Assembly: GCA_015499995.1 (NCBI GenBank)
Contig: JADNRV010000049.1
Coordinates: 124,001 to 188,000 of the forward strand
DNA from: Flammula alnicola
Taxonomy: Eukaryota; Basidiomycota; Agaricomycetes; Agaricales; Strophariaceae
Reading direction: 5' to 3'
DNA: 64,000 bases
Shown in pieces: positions 33,647 through 45,174 of the stretch (within the stretch, counting starts at the first letter, position 1; the number at the start of each line of letters is the position of its first letter). A program made the position numbers and the translations under genes. The notes under the pieces were generated by a model. The model had not been told where the DNA came from. It worked only from the letters and a program-made list of their open reading frames with translations, and made no database searches.

Positions 33647-35492
33647 TTGGCAATCCGCTTTGGTCCTCGCGTCCTTTCGAGCTTGCTGATCTTTCCCTGC
33701 ACTCGGCCTTTCGTCTGCCAACCAGTTTCCTTTTATCCTCACTATTTATTTGCACCAACATGCCATACTCTCGCCTTCCACTATCCTGGAAACCAGCACC
33801 GATAATGCCCCTCGCTCGCCATACTCTACATAAATCTGCGTCTCTGTCTCCTCTATCGGCGTCGCCGCCATCCTAAGGTCTCTCCCTCTATACGAGTCTA
33901 CAGCTCCTGGACACCATACGCCATCACTCATAATGATTACGCCTACGAATACATGCCCTTCCCACACCTTGCCATCATCATCCATCACCTTGTTAAACGA
34001 ACCCATCCTATTTCACGTCCCGCATCCGCCAGTTAGAGACTGTTCTTGTTGCTTTTTCTTCCATCCTTTCTGCGACGTGCCTTGCCAACATTATCTTACT
34101 TACTTATCCACGACGCTTTTTGTCCGAATACCCTCTCGTCTTGCTCCCTATTTTCCACGTGTCGGACGTCGTAGACGGATTTTACTTACACCCTCTTACA
34201 CTGTTCTCATTTTTCACATCTTCAGAAATTCGACTTTCGCAATCTCAATGGAATATTTTATTTTTCTTTCTGGGTGATTGTTCTTGCCGTGTGATGTATT
34301 ACGGGTGTTGCCTGTGTGATAATATGAATGCATGGTAGACATGCATTCCAGAGTGAATTCCGGGTGGAGGAGCGACACGTGCTCGGAGTCTTTCGGAATT
34401 CTATTGTGAGTAGTCTCGCCTCATGTCCATTTGACTATGGCTCACAACTTTGTCATTTCGACTTTTGGGCATTCAGAACTGCGTTTGCCTGGCTTTTGGA
34501 ACCATGATCGCTCGTTGAAATATATGGCGAGGAGCTAATTTGGTCGTCGCCGCAGCAAAAATGGATCCCTCCGGTCATACTGTTCACTCTCTCGGGCAGT
34601 CGTTGGGATTTTAGAAACCCTCACCCAGGCTTCCGAACTTCCATTGGTTCTGTATGGTTAGGCGGGATTGCGAAAAGCCTTCACATCGGTCGTCAGGGTC
34701 CTAACGAAAGTTAGGTTTTCTGTGGATCTGGGTCTCCGGATTTCCAAGTCTGCGTATTTACCATCTACGTGGAATTTGCGATGGCTGCAAAGCTGGTGGG
34801 TATTTTGCACATTTTTAAGAGAAAGAATTATTCAATTTCTGCCACAGCTTTCCTATAACCCCCCACACGTATTTCTAGAAGACACTCGGGCCCGTGCTCA
34901 CCTTGTGAGTGACGGGATTCCTTCCGCAACCTAGTAGTACGTATCGGCTTCCAATTCTTTTCACTCTAAATTTCGTAATATTAAGCTTTTTGGTCAGAGG
35001 TTGCGCCGGAATTCGCTGGAATTCGCTGGACTTCGTGGATCGTGCGCTATTCTCCTTTTCATTCCCAAGCGAGCGCGAGAAGTTATCTCTGTGCAGCATT
35101 GTTTCTTGAGGAGCCAAAGATTTTTGTAGAGAAAGTGCTTGTAGGAACATGATTACTGGACGGAACGCTTAGATGTGATTTTCTCAACTATGAATGGTTG
35201 CGCGGAGGTTTACTATTAGAGTTTTTCCGTGTTCTTGCAGCTTATCATTGTTGAGTTTCAGGATAAGTACCTGAGAATCTACTTCAGAAGTTCTCGTCAT
35301 CGCTTCCTACAGCGCCTCAATACCCAAAACGAGTTTCAACATCTCTAATATCAAAGTTCTTTTTCCGTTTTGTCCATTGCCATTGAATCTTAAAACCGTC
35401 AGGCCTGGATATTTCCCAACATCTGCTCCCTCCCTCTGGCTTTTGCTCTGAGTTCAGCCATAGAGCATCAGTCGCTCAGAGGCCTAACAAAC
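33647..35492. other. Intergenic, 1.85 kb
   Basis: The first part is the DGK1 3' region. I see no gene in the rest. A CT-rich run (TTGTCCATTGCC..CTCCCTCCCTCTGGC) precedes the start of paralog B. Confidence 0.5.
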
Positions 35493-36752
35493 ATGCCTAA
35501 GGCAAAACTCGCATACGACCATGTTACCCACCTCGCCGAGATCATCTCTCCACCAAAGAAGAAACAGCCTGTCCTGAAAACGTACGTTCACTCTTTGTGC
35601 TTTGTACTCCAAAGGACAACGATGACCTATCCCTCGTAGAGAAAACAATTTTCTCAATCGCGAGGCGCGCGCATTGATAAGATATGTTAAGGACAACCTG
35701 AAATCCCTCCCAAACCAAGAAATTGCTACGGCTTTCAACACCAATCCAGCCGCCGTGCAGAAGGTTATTTCTAACACCTACAACGGGATGGTGAAGAAAG
35801 ACAAACTCAGAGAAGACAAGCACTACCTCAAAAGTGATTTGTTCAATCGCATTAAGACTTGGGTTAGTTTTTCTTAGCATAAGATGAACGGGTGCTGATT
35901 CTCATGTTCAGGTGAACCAAGTACTGGACGTCCAAAAAGAAGCTCATAGGACATCTGTCAAGAGAGAGGTGAGTATAGGTTTAGTTTGACTGTCGATTTC
36001 TTGTACAAGAATTCTGATACACTCCTGTCAAGTTCAAGGCGGAAAAGGACTCAGACTCAGACTACGAAGACACGGAAAAGGACGACGAGGAAGATATTGG
36101 ATACAATACTCCCACCAAAGTACGGCTTGCGTACTATCATCTTCGTGCACGGTTCTGACCTGAATAATTTTTGTTTACGCCAGACGCCGAACTTGAAGAT
36201 TGTGTTCAAATCCACTCTGCCAGACACTCGAGGAAAGGTAAGGAAGTGCTTGAAAAGCCCTCGCCACTCCGTTAACCCATCCCAACCAACAAATAGACTC
36301 CTAAAGCAGCCCTCCATGACGTCAAAGAATCTCTTTTTTCTCCTATTGTCGCCGCCCCTGCAATCCAGTCGAAGAAACGCAAGGCAGGCACCCCGGCGAC
36401 AGCACCTGCAAAACGTCCAAGGGTGTCGTCCATTCGAGCGAAGACTCCAGCACCCACAAACATGGAATTAGCGCTTAAAGGCGAACGTGCCATCGTATCT
36501 GCCTTTTTCAAAGCACAACAATACAAGTCGAGCTACCTCAAGAGTCTACTGGAGCTGGGACTCGGTCCCAAGGAATTGCTCGCGCTCAGAAACATGGATC
36601 AAAATACAATCGTAGAGATACTCAGCCAGCTTCCTGTTGATCTGGTGGAGTATCCTGTCAAGTTGGGATTCTTGGCGCATGCTATAGCGTCTGCCAGCGA
36701 CGAAGTCTGGGATATGTTAGCGCAGGAAGACGATTCTGAAGAGGACAACTGA
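35493..36752 (+). CDS. Orphan nuclear protein family, paralog B (putative N-terminal HTH)
   Basis: Six exons (35493-35581, 35640-35862, 35912-35968, 36033-36119, 36184-36237, 36297-36752) give 321 residues, with intron phases 2,0,0,0,0 as in the gene at 20206. Exon 2 encodes RALIRYVKDNLKSLPNQEI followed by ATAFNTNPAAVQKVISN, read here as three helices of an HTH-like unit. Exons 3-5 are charged and acidic (DSDSDYEDTEKDDEEDI). Exon 6 begins with a bipartite-type nuclear signal (KKRKAG..AKRPR) and ends in a helical domain (GERAIVSAFFKAQQYKSSYL..LGFLAHAIASASDEVWDML). All joins are clean. Function is unknown; nuclear, perhaps DNA-binding, is an inference. Each paralog may serve to find others elsewhere in the genome. 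Confidence 0.8.
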
Positions 36753-37363
36753 TGTAGTACTGAAAGACCTCTTGTGCAGTTCAACGATCCGAGAAATAAT
36801 GGTTTTTGAGAAGTTGCAATTAGTCCATTTTGGATCAGTCACTCGGCGATACCAAGGCGACTCTTCGCAGCTTTCGATGATGTAGCACGTATAATCAATA
36901 GTCAGGTCTAGTCAGGTGTCAGATCTTCAGACTGAAGAATGAAGTAGTGATTCGACTGACTCCGAAAGCAATGTTAACGAGGCGAGCGCAAGTCAAGGTA
37001 TAGTAGTCCCGGTACCAAATGTTCTGGATATCCCGTGCCAGGGACGGAATTATTTAACATAACATCTGACCTACGAGGATGTCGCTATGGAGACTCGATT
37101 CGAGTCTAAAGCTGTAGTGCAGGTCGGACAATCGACAACGACGAGGCTGCCACAAGGATCTTTCCAGGTAATCTGAACACTACGGGCATATGTTCACAAG
37201 AGATAAATCTGCCAACATTCTTGGGAAGGACAATCTAAAACTTAACATTCTGATCTAGCATGAAGCACGTACCCATGATAACAGATATTAGGGTTTCCAT
37301 TCAAACGGTATTGGAATCATAGTGCATGATCATGGATAGGCATGAGCACAGGATGGAAGGGAT
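36753..37363. other. Convergent intergenic region
   Basis: 611 bp between the 3' ends of paralog B (plus) and the uS8 gene (minus). No coding signal. GATATTAGGGTTTCC at 37285-37300 is a single TTAGGG-like motif in a 3' flank and is not interpreted. Confidence 0.5.
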
Positions 37364-38138
37364 CTAATACACGTATCCAAGGAGCTTTCCACCGACGTTC
37401 TTGCGACGAGCCTCCTCGTGGTCGAGGATGCCAGAAGAGGTAGTCTGAGGGAAGAAGAAAGTCCAAGTTAGTTGGCCATATTCTCGGACAGGACTAGGAA
37501 GACACGCACGAGGATGATAATTCCAAAGCCACGCGAAGGGAGCAACAAGTTAACCCAGGACTCGATCTGGCTGTGCTGGATGTTGAAGCGGGGTGAAATG
37601 ACACCAGTTTTGTTAAGGCGGCCGTTGAGCTGGACAACAATTTTGCCAGAGCGGTGGTCATCAATGATCTCGAATTCACCGATATACCCTTAAAACGAAG
37701 TTCAGCATGACCGTTTTGCAGATATAGATGAAAACGAAAATAAATGAAGTTGTGGGCTCGTCTGTGAACACATGTCCGTGGGCAAATGGGACACACGCTG
37801 TATTGGTTGTTCAGAGACCTACGTCGCTTTTTCGAAGACTTAAAACGAAGGACGCGTAGAAAAAACCGCGGCAATCGTAGTTATACTTCGAGAGAGAGAT
37901 ATGCAAAAAGCAAGGCGCAAAAACAGCAGAAGCGCAATGACTCACCGTGACGTTGCATAACGCTCAAAAATTTGACAACGACCTTGGATGAAGGTCGGAT
38001 GAGCACCTGGCGCTTGCCACGGCGCTCGGCGTTGACGATGTTGTTCAGGCAGTCGTTCTATATGCAAGAATCAGAAAAAAATTCAAGCTACATACTACAG
38101 AAAAAATTCAGACTTACAAGGACAGATACGCGAACCAT
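37364..38138 (-). CDS. RPS22: 40S ribosomal protein uS8 (S22 / S15a)
   Basis: Four exons (38138-38118, 38057-37946, 37688-37510, 37444-37364) give exactly 130 residues, the standard length. Sequence in order: [101 protein letters not shown] and [20 protein letters not shown]. It binds 18S rRNA in the small subunit body. Exon 1 is only seven codons, a common pattern in fungal ribosomal genes. The start codon faces that of eS17 373 bp away. Identification is certain. Confidence 0.97.
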
Positions 38139-38511
38139 TTTGAATTTTTAGAGTCGGCGAGGGGTGACTAAAAGAGCGAAGAGAAATAAGCAGGATGCCA
38201 GAGCCCAGAGTGAGTGTCGCGCTACGGAAAGCACGATTCACACAGGCTTAAGAAGGCTGTTGCAGCAGAGGTATTTACCTTGAGGAGGGCTTGAGGACGG
38301 TGACAACGGAGGGACAAAAGAACGGAACTGCCCTGAAACTGGGCATTTACAGAACATGGCCGCATTTGGCAATTGTGGCTGAGTTTTGAGCTATACAGCA
38401 CCAGACCAGCCACATCGGCAATTCCCGATTCCTCTGCCCAATCCTCGTCCTTCGTGCTCGCCGTCAAGACCACTCTCCTCAACGACGAAGACAAAAGTCG
38501 CTTAATTCAAC
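38139..38511. promoter_or_regulatory. Bidirectional promoter of ribosomal genes uS8 and eS17
   Basis: The 373 bp between two divergent ribosomal-protein start codons must hold both promoters. I see no TATA box and could not assign a known ribosomal-protein element with confidence. TTTTGTCCCTCCGTTGTC and GCCGCATTTGGC are candidate sites only because they are GC-balanced islands in the middle. Confidence 0.6.
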
Positions 38512-39173
38512 ATGGTACCCTCGATGCTCATGTTACAGAGGTCGAAATGCTGATCGTCGTTTCTAGGGTCGCGTTCGTACCAAAACCACCAAAAGGGCTT
38601 CCCGTGTTCTGATCGAAAAATAGTGAGTACTTGGGAAGGCATTGGAAGGAAAGAGGCTGATTGATGTCCACTAGCTACCCCCGCCTGACCCTCGACTTCC
38701 ACACCAACAAGCGAATTATCGATGAAGTCGTGCGTATCTGCGTTTAAAGGTGTCCTTAGCTCAGATTGTTTATTTCGGTTAAATCTTCAGGCCGTCGTTC
38801 CCTCGAAGCGTCTGCGAAACAAAATCTCAGGATTCACCACCCATTTAATGAAGCGTATCCAACGTGGACCCGTTCGTGGTATCTCCTTCAAGCTGCAAGA
38901 GGAGGAGCGTGAACGCAAGGATAACTACGTTCCCGAAGTCTCTGCGCTTGACACATCTGCAACTGGATTGGAGGTTGATCCCGATACCAAGGTAAGTTGC
39001 ATATTACTTTGTATCACATTGCGTCTGCTTAGGACTTGCCAATTTTCTAGGCTCTCCTCGACTCTCTTAACTTTGACTCTATCGCTGTCAACATTATTAC
39101 TCCCGTGCTTGCTGTCCCCGAGCGTGGCCAACGCCGAGAGCGAAGGAATGTCCCCGGCGCTGGTCGGACATGA
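38512..39173 (+). CDS. RPS17: 40S ribosomal protein eS17
   Basis: Five exons: the ATG alone (38512-38514), then 38567-38622, 38675-38729, 38791-38991 and 39051-39173, giving 145 residues. Splicing after the ATG is required to produce the conserved start [20 protein letters not shown], because reading through the ATG runs into GTACCC and non-homologous codons. It continues [58 protein letters not shown] and YVPEVSALD. The C-terminal tail ([17 protein letters not shown]) is lineage-specific. A 40S subunit head protein. A first coding exon of just the start codon is unusual but well supported here. Confidence 0.95.
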
Positions 39174-39526
39174 GTTGCTTCCTCTTTGGTCACCTTTTCC
39201 TCTATTCTTCCTTGATGGGTGGGTCCATGTACATCGAGCTCCATGGCCTTGTCAGATGTGAGATGGGGAAGTAGAGGGAGTGGTCAGCTTATGTTTTGAT
39301 ATGCGACTCTATGCCATGTCATGTATTCATTCCCATCGCCTTTCCCATGCATTTTGAACCTAAAAGCGAATTGTTTATCTTTCTGTTCCGAACTAATGTA
39401 AGATCTCAACCACAACCCCTCGCAGTTGTTTTGTCCTAAAAGCGATTACAAGTGACGTCGCTAGCTGATCAGAAAAAACCAAGCCCATAATCAAGGCTAA
39501 ATCAAGCACATACCTTAACCGTCATC
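39174..39526. other. Intergenic
   Basis: 3' flank of eS17 and 5' flank of the next gene in the same direction; nothing else is seen. Confidence 0.5.
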
Positions 39527-39884
39527 ATGAGCGAATTGAAGGAAGATTCTTTCCAACTCTTGATCTCCGTGTTGAAGTTATCTGCCTCCTGGAGTAAGGA
39601 TCCTCTGCGGTGCAAACCAGGCGATCACTTCATACTGCAAGGCGAGATGCTTCATCTCCCGCCTGGGCAAGGGTTTTCCATATATTCGTTAGGTGCCTCT
39701 CATCTCGCCCTCATCTCTTTCCCGTCTGCTACCACGAGTCATTTCATTCTTAGCGGCCATCCTGCCTTTGCTCGCAGCAAAGCAAAGACCGACGCATCCC
39801 AACGACTGGATGTCCACCGACTCGGAGATTGCATGTCCCGACCCGCATTGTAAATCTAGGTTGAAGATCGAACGACGGGTCTGA
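39527..39884 (+). CDS. TIGR04076-like small protein, C-terminus frameshifted
   Basis: Exon 1 (39527-39692) and exon 2 (39754-39884) join in phase to 98 residues. The pattern CKPGDHFILQGEMLHLPPGQ GFSIYSL followed by AAILPLLAAKQRPTHPNDWM and IACPDPHCKSRLKIE fits the TIGR04076 family of small cysteine-containing proteins of unknown function, common in Agaricomycetes and bacteria. The frame stops early at RRV. Downstream, TGLRTFNHA and DVTAVPLDSS, which look like the family's usual C-terminus, are found in two other frames, at 39875-39900 and 39901-39930. Two single missing bases (near 39874 and 39900) would explain this. It is either a sequence artefact or a recently truncated gene. Confidence 0.65.
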
Positions 39885-40030
39885 GAACTTTCAACCATGC
39901 GATGTCACTGCTGTCCCTCTCGACAGCAGTGATAGAAAGTGATGTTGGGGGATAATTTCTTTCGGTAGGAACTCTTGCTTACCATTTCTCCGTTTTGGAT
40001 CATTAACCGCTGTTTTGCCTCCATGATTCT

Positions 40031-40490
40031 AGATTAAGATGCCAGGCTCAGTTCAACCTCAGTTCCGTTCTGCTCGAAATACAGACATTCCTTCGCTACA
40101 TTCCAACCTAAATATCGGTGCATATCTTAAGAATATCATCACTTGGAAATCATTCCAGTGAGCCAAACGACCTCATCCGCGTTGACCGGACCATGAACGA
40201 CTGTGAGTCCAATGGGTTGGATAAGCTTTCTCAAAGACGCGGATTTACTGGAAACGGATCATCCTCGCCCCCGAGATTTGCATCCCGAATCCATCTCCAG
40301 CCGTGATGTTTGCTATGCCCCCATTCTGAGCTCGGCGTATTCTGGCCGTCAAGTAGGGCAAATAATCTGCGCTGATATCGTGACACTCTTTAGCTGCAGG
40401 CAGGACTCTGCCAGTGCCCGGCTGGTAGTGAGTAACCCAGCTATCTATTGTCTTTTCCTGTTGGAAGGAATGTGGCAGAAGCCTCTGTAA
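40031..40490 (+). CDS. Possible coding exons, unrecognised
   Basis: An ATG at 40040 opens PGSVQPQFRSARNTDIP and may splice at GTGCAT. SEPNDLIRVDRTMND (from about 40157) and WISFLKDADLLETDHPRPRD with SSRDVCYAPILSSAYSGRQV (40215-40360) look protein-like but lie in different frames. I cannot build a consistent model and know no matching family. It could be a short orphan gene or a decayed one. Confidence 0.25.
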
Positions 40491-40612
40491 TACAGGCGTT
40501 CGAGCTTCTCAAGCTGAGCCAGGTCTGATCCAATGGCCTTCTAAAGAAGACACGCACAAAGTTAGTGCATGGGCTGAACAGTGGGCAAGGAATTGACACA
40601 CCACTATCGCCT

Positions 40613-41979
40613 CTAGACTAATGAAATCTCCCGAAATCCTAACTCTTCCAAGTTCGGTGCTCCCCTGACAATGGAGTGCATATATCTTCTAATATTGTCC
40701 GCGCTGCCTTGCGTAATGTCTGCGCCGTCCAGAACTCGCCATCCCGTGTCTCGTACCACATACAACCTTCCATCGTTAGAATTTCAGGTGTGACCAGTGC
40801 GTCTGATCGATTTCCAGGCTTCTGAGGCGAGGCAATCCTTCGGGAGCACAGATCGCAGAGATATGGGACCTGTGCGTTGAAGCTGTCGGTGATGGAAAGA
40901 CTAACGAGTTGTTGCAGAATGGGCGCCAAGGCGCGCACATCCGAGAATTTAGCCTGAGCCCAAAAAATTGTTAGTGGATTAGGTGTAAAACATACAGGAC
41001 ATTGTAATCACCGTAAGGTAAGTAAGGTTCGGCAAAAAACCATGTTCTATGTCATCAGTAAACCAACGACCATTACCAACATCAATAATTGAATAAGTTC
41101 TATTCGCTCGAGATTTGGATGGCGATTCCAGAACGCCATCGAGTGCTCTCCATCACGGGGAGAGAAAGACGTCAAAGAGAGGGATTTCAAGTTAGGAAAA
41201 TCCAGCATAAGAATGGGTTCGGAGGATTCGGAGATGTGATAATTGAAGCCCAGCACAAGGGTGTGCAAAGATGGAGCAAGCTGTGGAATATTGCTCAATA
41301 ACCTTTCGCGTCTATCTCCCCTAGGACATCCATTCCCAAACATGAGGCTAAGATTTGAAATGTCCTGGAGATATTTCAGTTCCTGGTACATGTCCTTCTT
41401 ATGCGAACTGACTCACTGTTAATTCCCTCAAATCATAGAGGCCAGAAGTCTCAAGCCAGGGATCACCCTCACTGTCTCCGATGTTTCGCAAAATAACCCC
41501 ACGCAGGCGGGGCAATTAATTCGTATGTTTGTCCAGAATTCAGCGGGGAAATGTCCATAACCCAGCACATCATCGCGATTCTCATCCTTATACCAATGTT
41601 GGAGCAAGTAAAAGCCGAAGGTATAAAGCCGGGGCAACAATCCGCCTTCGATAACTTTCCTAAATCCCGTAACAACGTCGAATGGGTTGTCACCTGCGCG
41701 CGTTGCTGGAGACAGATCGGACATAACGTAGAGCTCCCTGACATTGCGTCCAAGCTGTGGGTCGTCCAAGAGTCTTTCGATAACTGCCAAGGCGTCATTC
41801 TCGTTCTTGAGGACGAGACACGAGAATAAGAGGGGTTGCACAATGTCATAGAAGGCGTGATTCGCGAGCGCTAATGCAAGCAAGGTCGACGGTGTCGCGT
41901 GCAAGGGGAGATGAGATGCGATGAGTGGGAAAAGCTCTGGTAATAGCCTGAAGTTACTGAACAGCGGTCCTGTAGCCAT
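40613..41979 (-). CDS. F-box protein, interrupted by several apparent frameshifts
   Basis: From the ATG at 41979 (an in-frame ATG at 42045 also exists) FSNFRLLPELFPLIASHLPL is an F-box-like start, followed by LLALALANHAFYDIVQPLLF. Downstream come leucine-rich phrases typical of Agaricomycete F-box proteins: LRGVILRNIGDSEGDPWLE, SGLYDLRELT, SLHTLVLGFNYHISE, FPNLKSLSLTSF, RWFTDDIEHGFLPNLTYLT, EGCMWYETRDGEFWTAQTLR and IVRGAPNLEELGF. They are spread over all three frames; breaks lie near 41509, 41085, between 40880 and 40790, and near 40683. Where I could resolve them, each is repaired by one added base. F-box proteins recruit substrates to SCF ubiquitin ligases. Either the sequence has errors or this is a young pseudogene. 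Confidence 0.6.
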
Positions 41980-42354
41980 GGTTGTTAGTGTCATACATGA
42001 AGGACTCCAAATGTGTTCAAACCGTCGACCGGCATCTGTGCTCATCTGTGATTATCATTGATCGATGTACGAATCACTGCCGTCATCCGTACTCAGCAAT
42101 AGCGCATGTTCCAAGTATCATAAATAGCCGTCCCAAATCCCTTTTTGTCTTCTTTTCAGTCTTATAAACGAGGAGTCCGGATGAACTTATGGCAACGAAA
42201 TTTTCCGTCAACAATTAGAGATTGGTTCTCCGTTGTGGACTTTGCATAGAAATCTCTGTGTCGTATCATTGATATAATGTACAATGTTGAATGCGTGGCA
42301 GACGATAGTTCTTGATATAATTCGATGGCTCAAATTAGGGGAAGCATGAATGAA

Positions 42355-43235
42355 TCACAGTTTTGATGATCCAGGCTGCATCTTGCTGACAAACGCGGAG
42401 GCAATCATCCGTCCAGAGTGTTTATCGAGGATCTAAGAATAATTTAGAGCGTGAGGCAAGGAAAGTGGCAGTGACGAACCTCACAACGAGCAGACATGAC
42501 GCGGCCACCGAGGGCGATAGACATACTGACGATCTGAAGGCGTGTCCCTCTGCATATGGCCTCAGATCAGCGTTTGTCAGAAAGGTAACTCCCCAGCGAC
42601 TTACGGTGGTGCGGGGGAGTGGAAAAGCACGTTCATAGACTGCGTAACCCCGACACCGTTGACGCTCTGGATAAGTCCCAGTACGACAAGCGGTGTGCTA
42701 CAACAACTACAGACGCGTCATCACTGATAAGTCATACCGCGGATTTACAGCGAAGGTGAACTCACTTGTCTATCAAATACGCGACGCAACCTCCATGTAG
42801 CATACCAGCGCCATTCAACATGTCTGTTATTTCCGTTCAAGGCTGGACCCTGATTCATGATTCACGAAGCATCTACTCACGCTTTGTCACCTCGAGTTCT
42901 GCGATGGTCGTCGCCTCCAGTCGTCCTTGCCTCTCTAACTTCCTATTCACATTGACTTCTGTGAACCTGACCGCTTTCCCCACCTTGTATCCAAACGAAT
43001 CCTCCTCTCCGACACCGTAACACATGAAAGTGTTATAGTTCAGCTGCTTGACATATTCTGGGGTATTCCCTCCAATAAATGAAGGGTGGTGGTGGCTTGG
43101 TAGTGTCGCCGGATCGACCCATGCTTTTCCTCCCTCTGGTTGAGAACTGGAGGGAAGGGATTCATGCGAGCTGACGTCCGCCGATAACACGGCGAGGGAT
43201 GCGGAGGAACTGGCAACGGCTAACCTAGAAGACAT
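42355..43235 (-). CDS. Hotdog-fold acyl-CoA thioesterase (PaaI/ACOT13 type)
   Basis: Five exons (43235-42881, 42823-42766, 42706-42605, 42549-42480, 42432-42355) give 220 residues. The N-terminal third is Ser-rich. NTFMCYGVGEEDSFGYKVGK leads into the hotdog core: MLNGAGMLHGGCVAYLID with the HGG motif on the central helix, then VNGVGVTQSMNVLFHSPAPP and GTRLQIVSMSIALGGRVMSA RCE. These are typical of the PaaI thioesterase superfamily that hydrolyses acyl-CoA. The substrate cannot be told. All joins are in phase. The upstream open frame to 43745 adds residues without family likeness, so the ATG at 43235 was preferred. Confidence 0.8.
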
Positions 43236-45174
43236 TAGAGTGCTGTGAGAAGGGGAGGGAGTTGATATAGAATACGGATGTGGGGCTCTTGTACCTTTAG
43301 GATGAATGAAGCGTGCGTGAGGATGTCCTTTCGCTGATTTAACTCGGCAAGGATAACCGGTGAGAACGAGAAGTCTTGCTGGTTCCACGTGGGGATGCGC
43401 TTGGAGAATCGAAGAAGGCAACCCATTCATTCCGCACATTCTTTTAGAGAGATCGTGGCAAAGAGGTGGATTTTCTGCGGATCGTTGGTGAAAAGGGATG
43501 GATTCTGCGCTTGTTGCCATTCGACAGAATGGGATGGATCTCACAGAACGGGATGGATCTAAAAGACCAAGACAAAGTGACGGCCTTTCTCTCTCCGGTA
43601 TGTTACCGAAAAACGAGGCGAAGCCCAAATGGGTTGCATAAGAACAAAGCTGGAAGGCTTTACTCGACTCCAGAGATATTTTCGCGGCAGAGAAAGTGCA
43701 ATGCTGACGGATCTTTGAAGGCTGAATTTGAGATGATGCTCTCACTGTCGTTTCTGTAATTATAGTTTAACTTCTGGATGTGATCTATTCGTGTTTCGGG
43801 GTGCAAAAGCTCGAGTGAATATCCGGGTGTATTATCCGAGTGACGTTCTCAAATCTGATGATTGACAAGGGGAGAAATATCGGAGGATCATTCAGTGTGG
43901 GGACTCACGGCATGAGCGAAGGATCTCGTCGGAATGCATCAGCCTTGTTGAGGTGAATGGCAAATCTGAGGTCCACATAATGGTCACCATCGGGTGCGTA
44001 GTCGATTGGTATCTTCGTTGAAAGAATCAACTTCTCGAAGCCTGATAATGACCTCCTTAATAGACCTTCTAGTCTTCCGGGGGACCGTGGAACGGGAGGC
44101 CGCGTTCCCACTATGTGAATGTCGTGTCGCAATCATACGTTTATGGGCAGGTTTCTTAGAATTCAGTCTGTGCATCCGATCTATCACAGGTCGGCGGTCT
44201 AGAATACTTAGAATACTTATCAGTATTTAAACTAGTGAGCTAGTAGTAGATGACACCTTACTTGTGGACTATGTAAAGTCAGTGGAACCGTCTCATATGT
44301 CTCACAAGTCCAGAAAGAAAGAGCATCGAAATAGATGAATTCGCAGTTCCAACGTCTAGCTTTGCGCCGCGGTACTGGGATATTTGTACATGTTTGATTA
44401 CTTAACAGGCGTGGGAATGTCATCAGCGGCATGCCGTAAGGATACGTCAAACTTTACACTCGTTAAAACGGATGCAGTCGAACTGAGGGGCTCAGTGTGG
44501 TTCTGCGAAATAGAGGCATGGCTTCGCATGATAGTAAGTTTATGAGCCTCGTTACGACCTCTGAATCCTTTGTCTCCATGCGCACATCTCTAGGCCTTAT
44601 GTCACCATTGTCGTCCGCCTCAGTCGGTCTGACATTGTCATTCCGTCTGCATCGCATGCGCTGGAAAGTGCTTGCAAACCTCAACTCACCCTGGTCCAGA
44701 ACCCAATGTCCTCAAGGCTTAGAATAATCTTACCATGATTGCGGGTAGTAGCGGTCACTTGACACATTCTGCCCGATCGTCTGCAGTAATAGGAAGGCGG
44801 CGGAAGTGGATCATTTACAGCAGCAACACCAATATCCACGGCGACAAGAGGCACCGGCGATGAAGAACTCGCTAAAAGTCAACAAAAGCGCCATTACGTC
44901 TCCGTCTCTCAAAAAGGCCATGCCTTTTCAACGCCATCCATCTTATCTCATATCTCACGCTCCTTTGAAGTCCTTCGAGAAGCTTGTTACAATGTTCATC
45001 TAATCGAATACGAGATTATCAGATAATCTATCTCGATTGAAGAACAGATACTGCTGGCGCACATTTGTAGGATTTACGAAAATCGGCTTGGTCTACGTCT
45101 ACAACCAAAGGGCTAAAGCTAGTGCTCATACTCTTCATCTTGTGCGTGTGATAAAATAATCCTATTGACCTGCT
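43236..45174. other. Gap with unrecognised coding-like stretches
   Basis: On the minus strand, 44132-43905 reads SGFEKLILSTKIPIDYAP and DHYVDLRFAIHLNKADAFRR, and 44450-44232 reads RRWNCEFIYFDALSFWTCE. Both look protein-like, but I cannot join them with confidence and recognise no family. They may be exons of one small gene at about 43.9-44.7 kb. Otherwise nothing is supported. Confidence 0.3.

Noticed and set aside
42873..43745. Thioesterase start at 43745 giving a 290-residue first exon
   Set aside because: The extra N-terminal residues have no family likeness or targeting features; the ATG at 43235 gives a normal-length protein.
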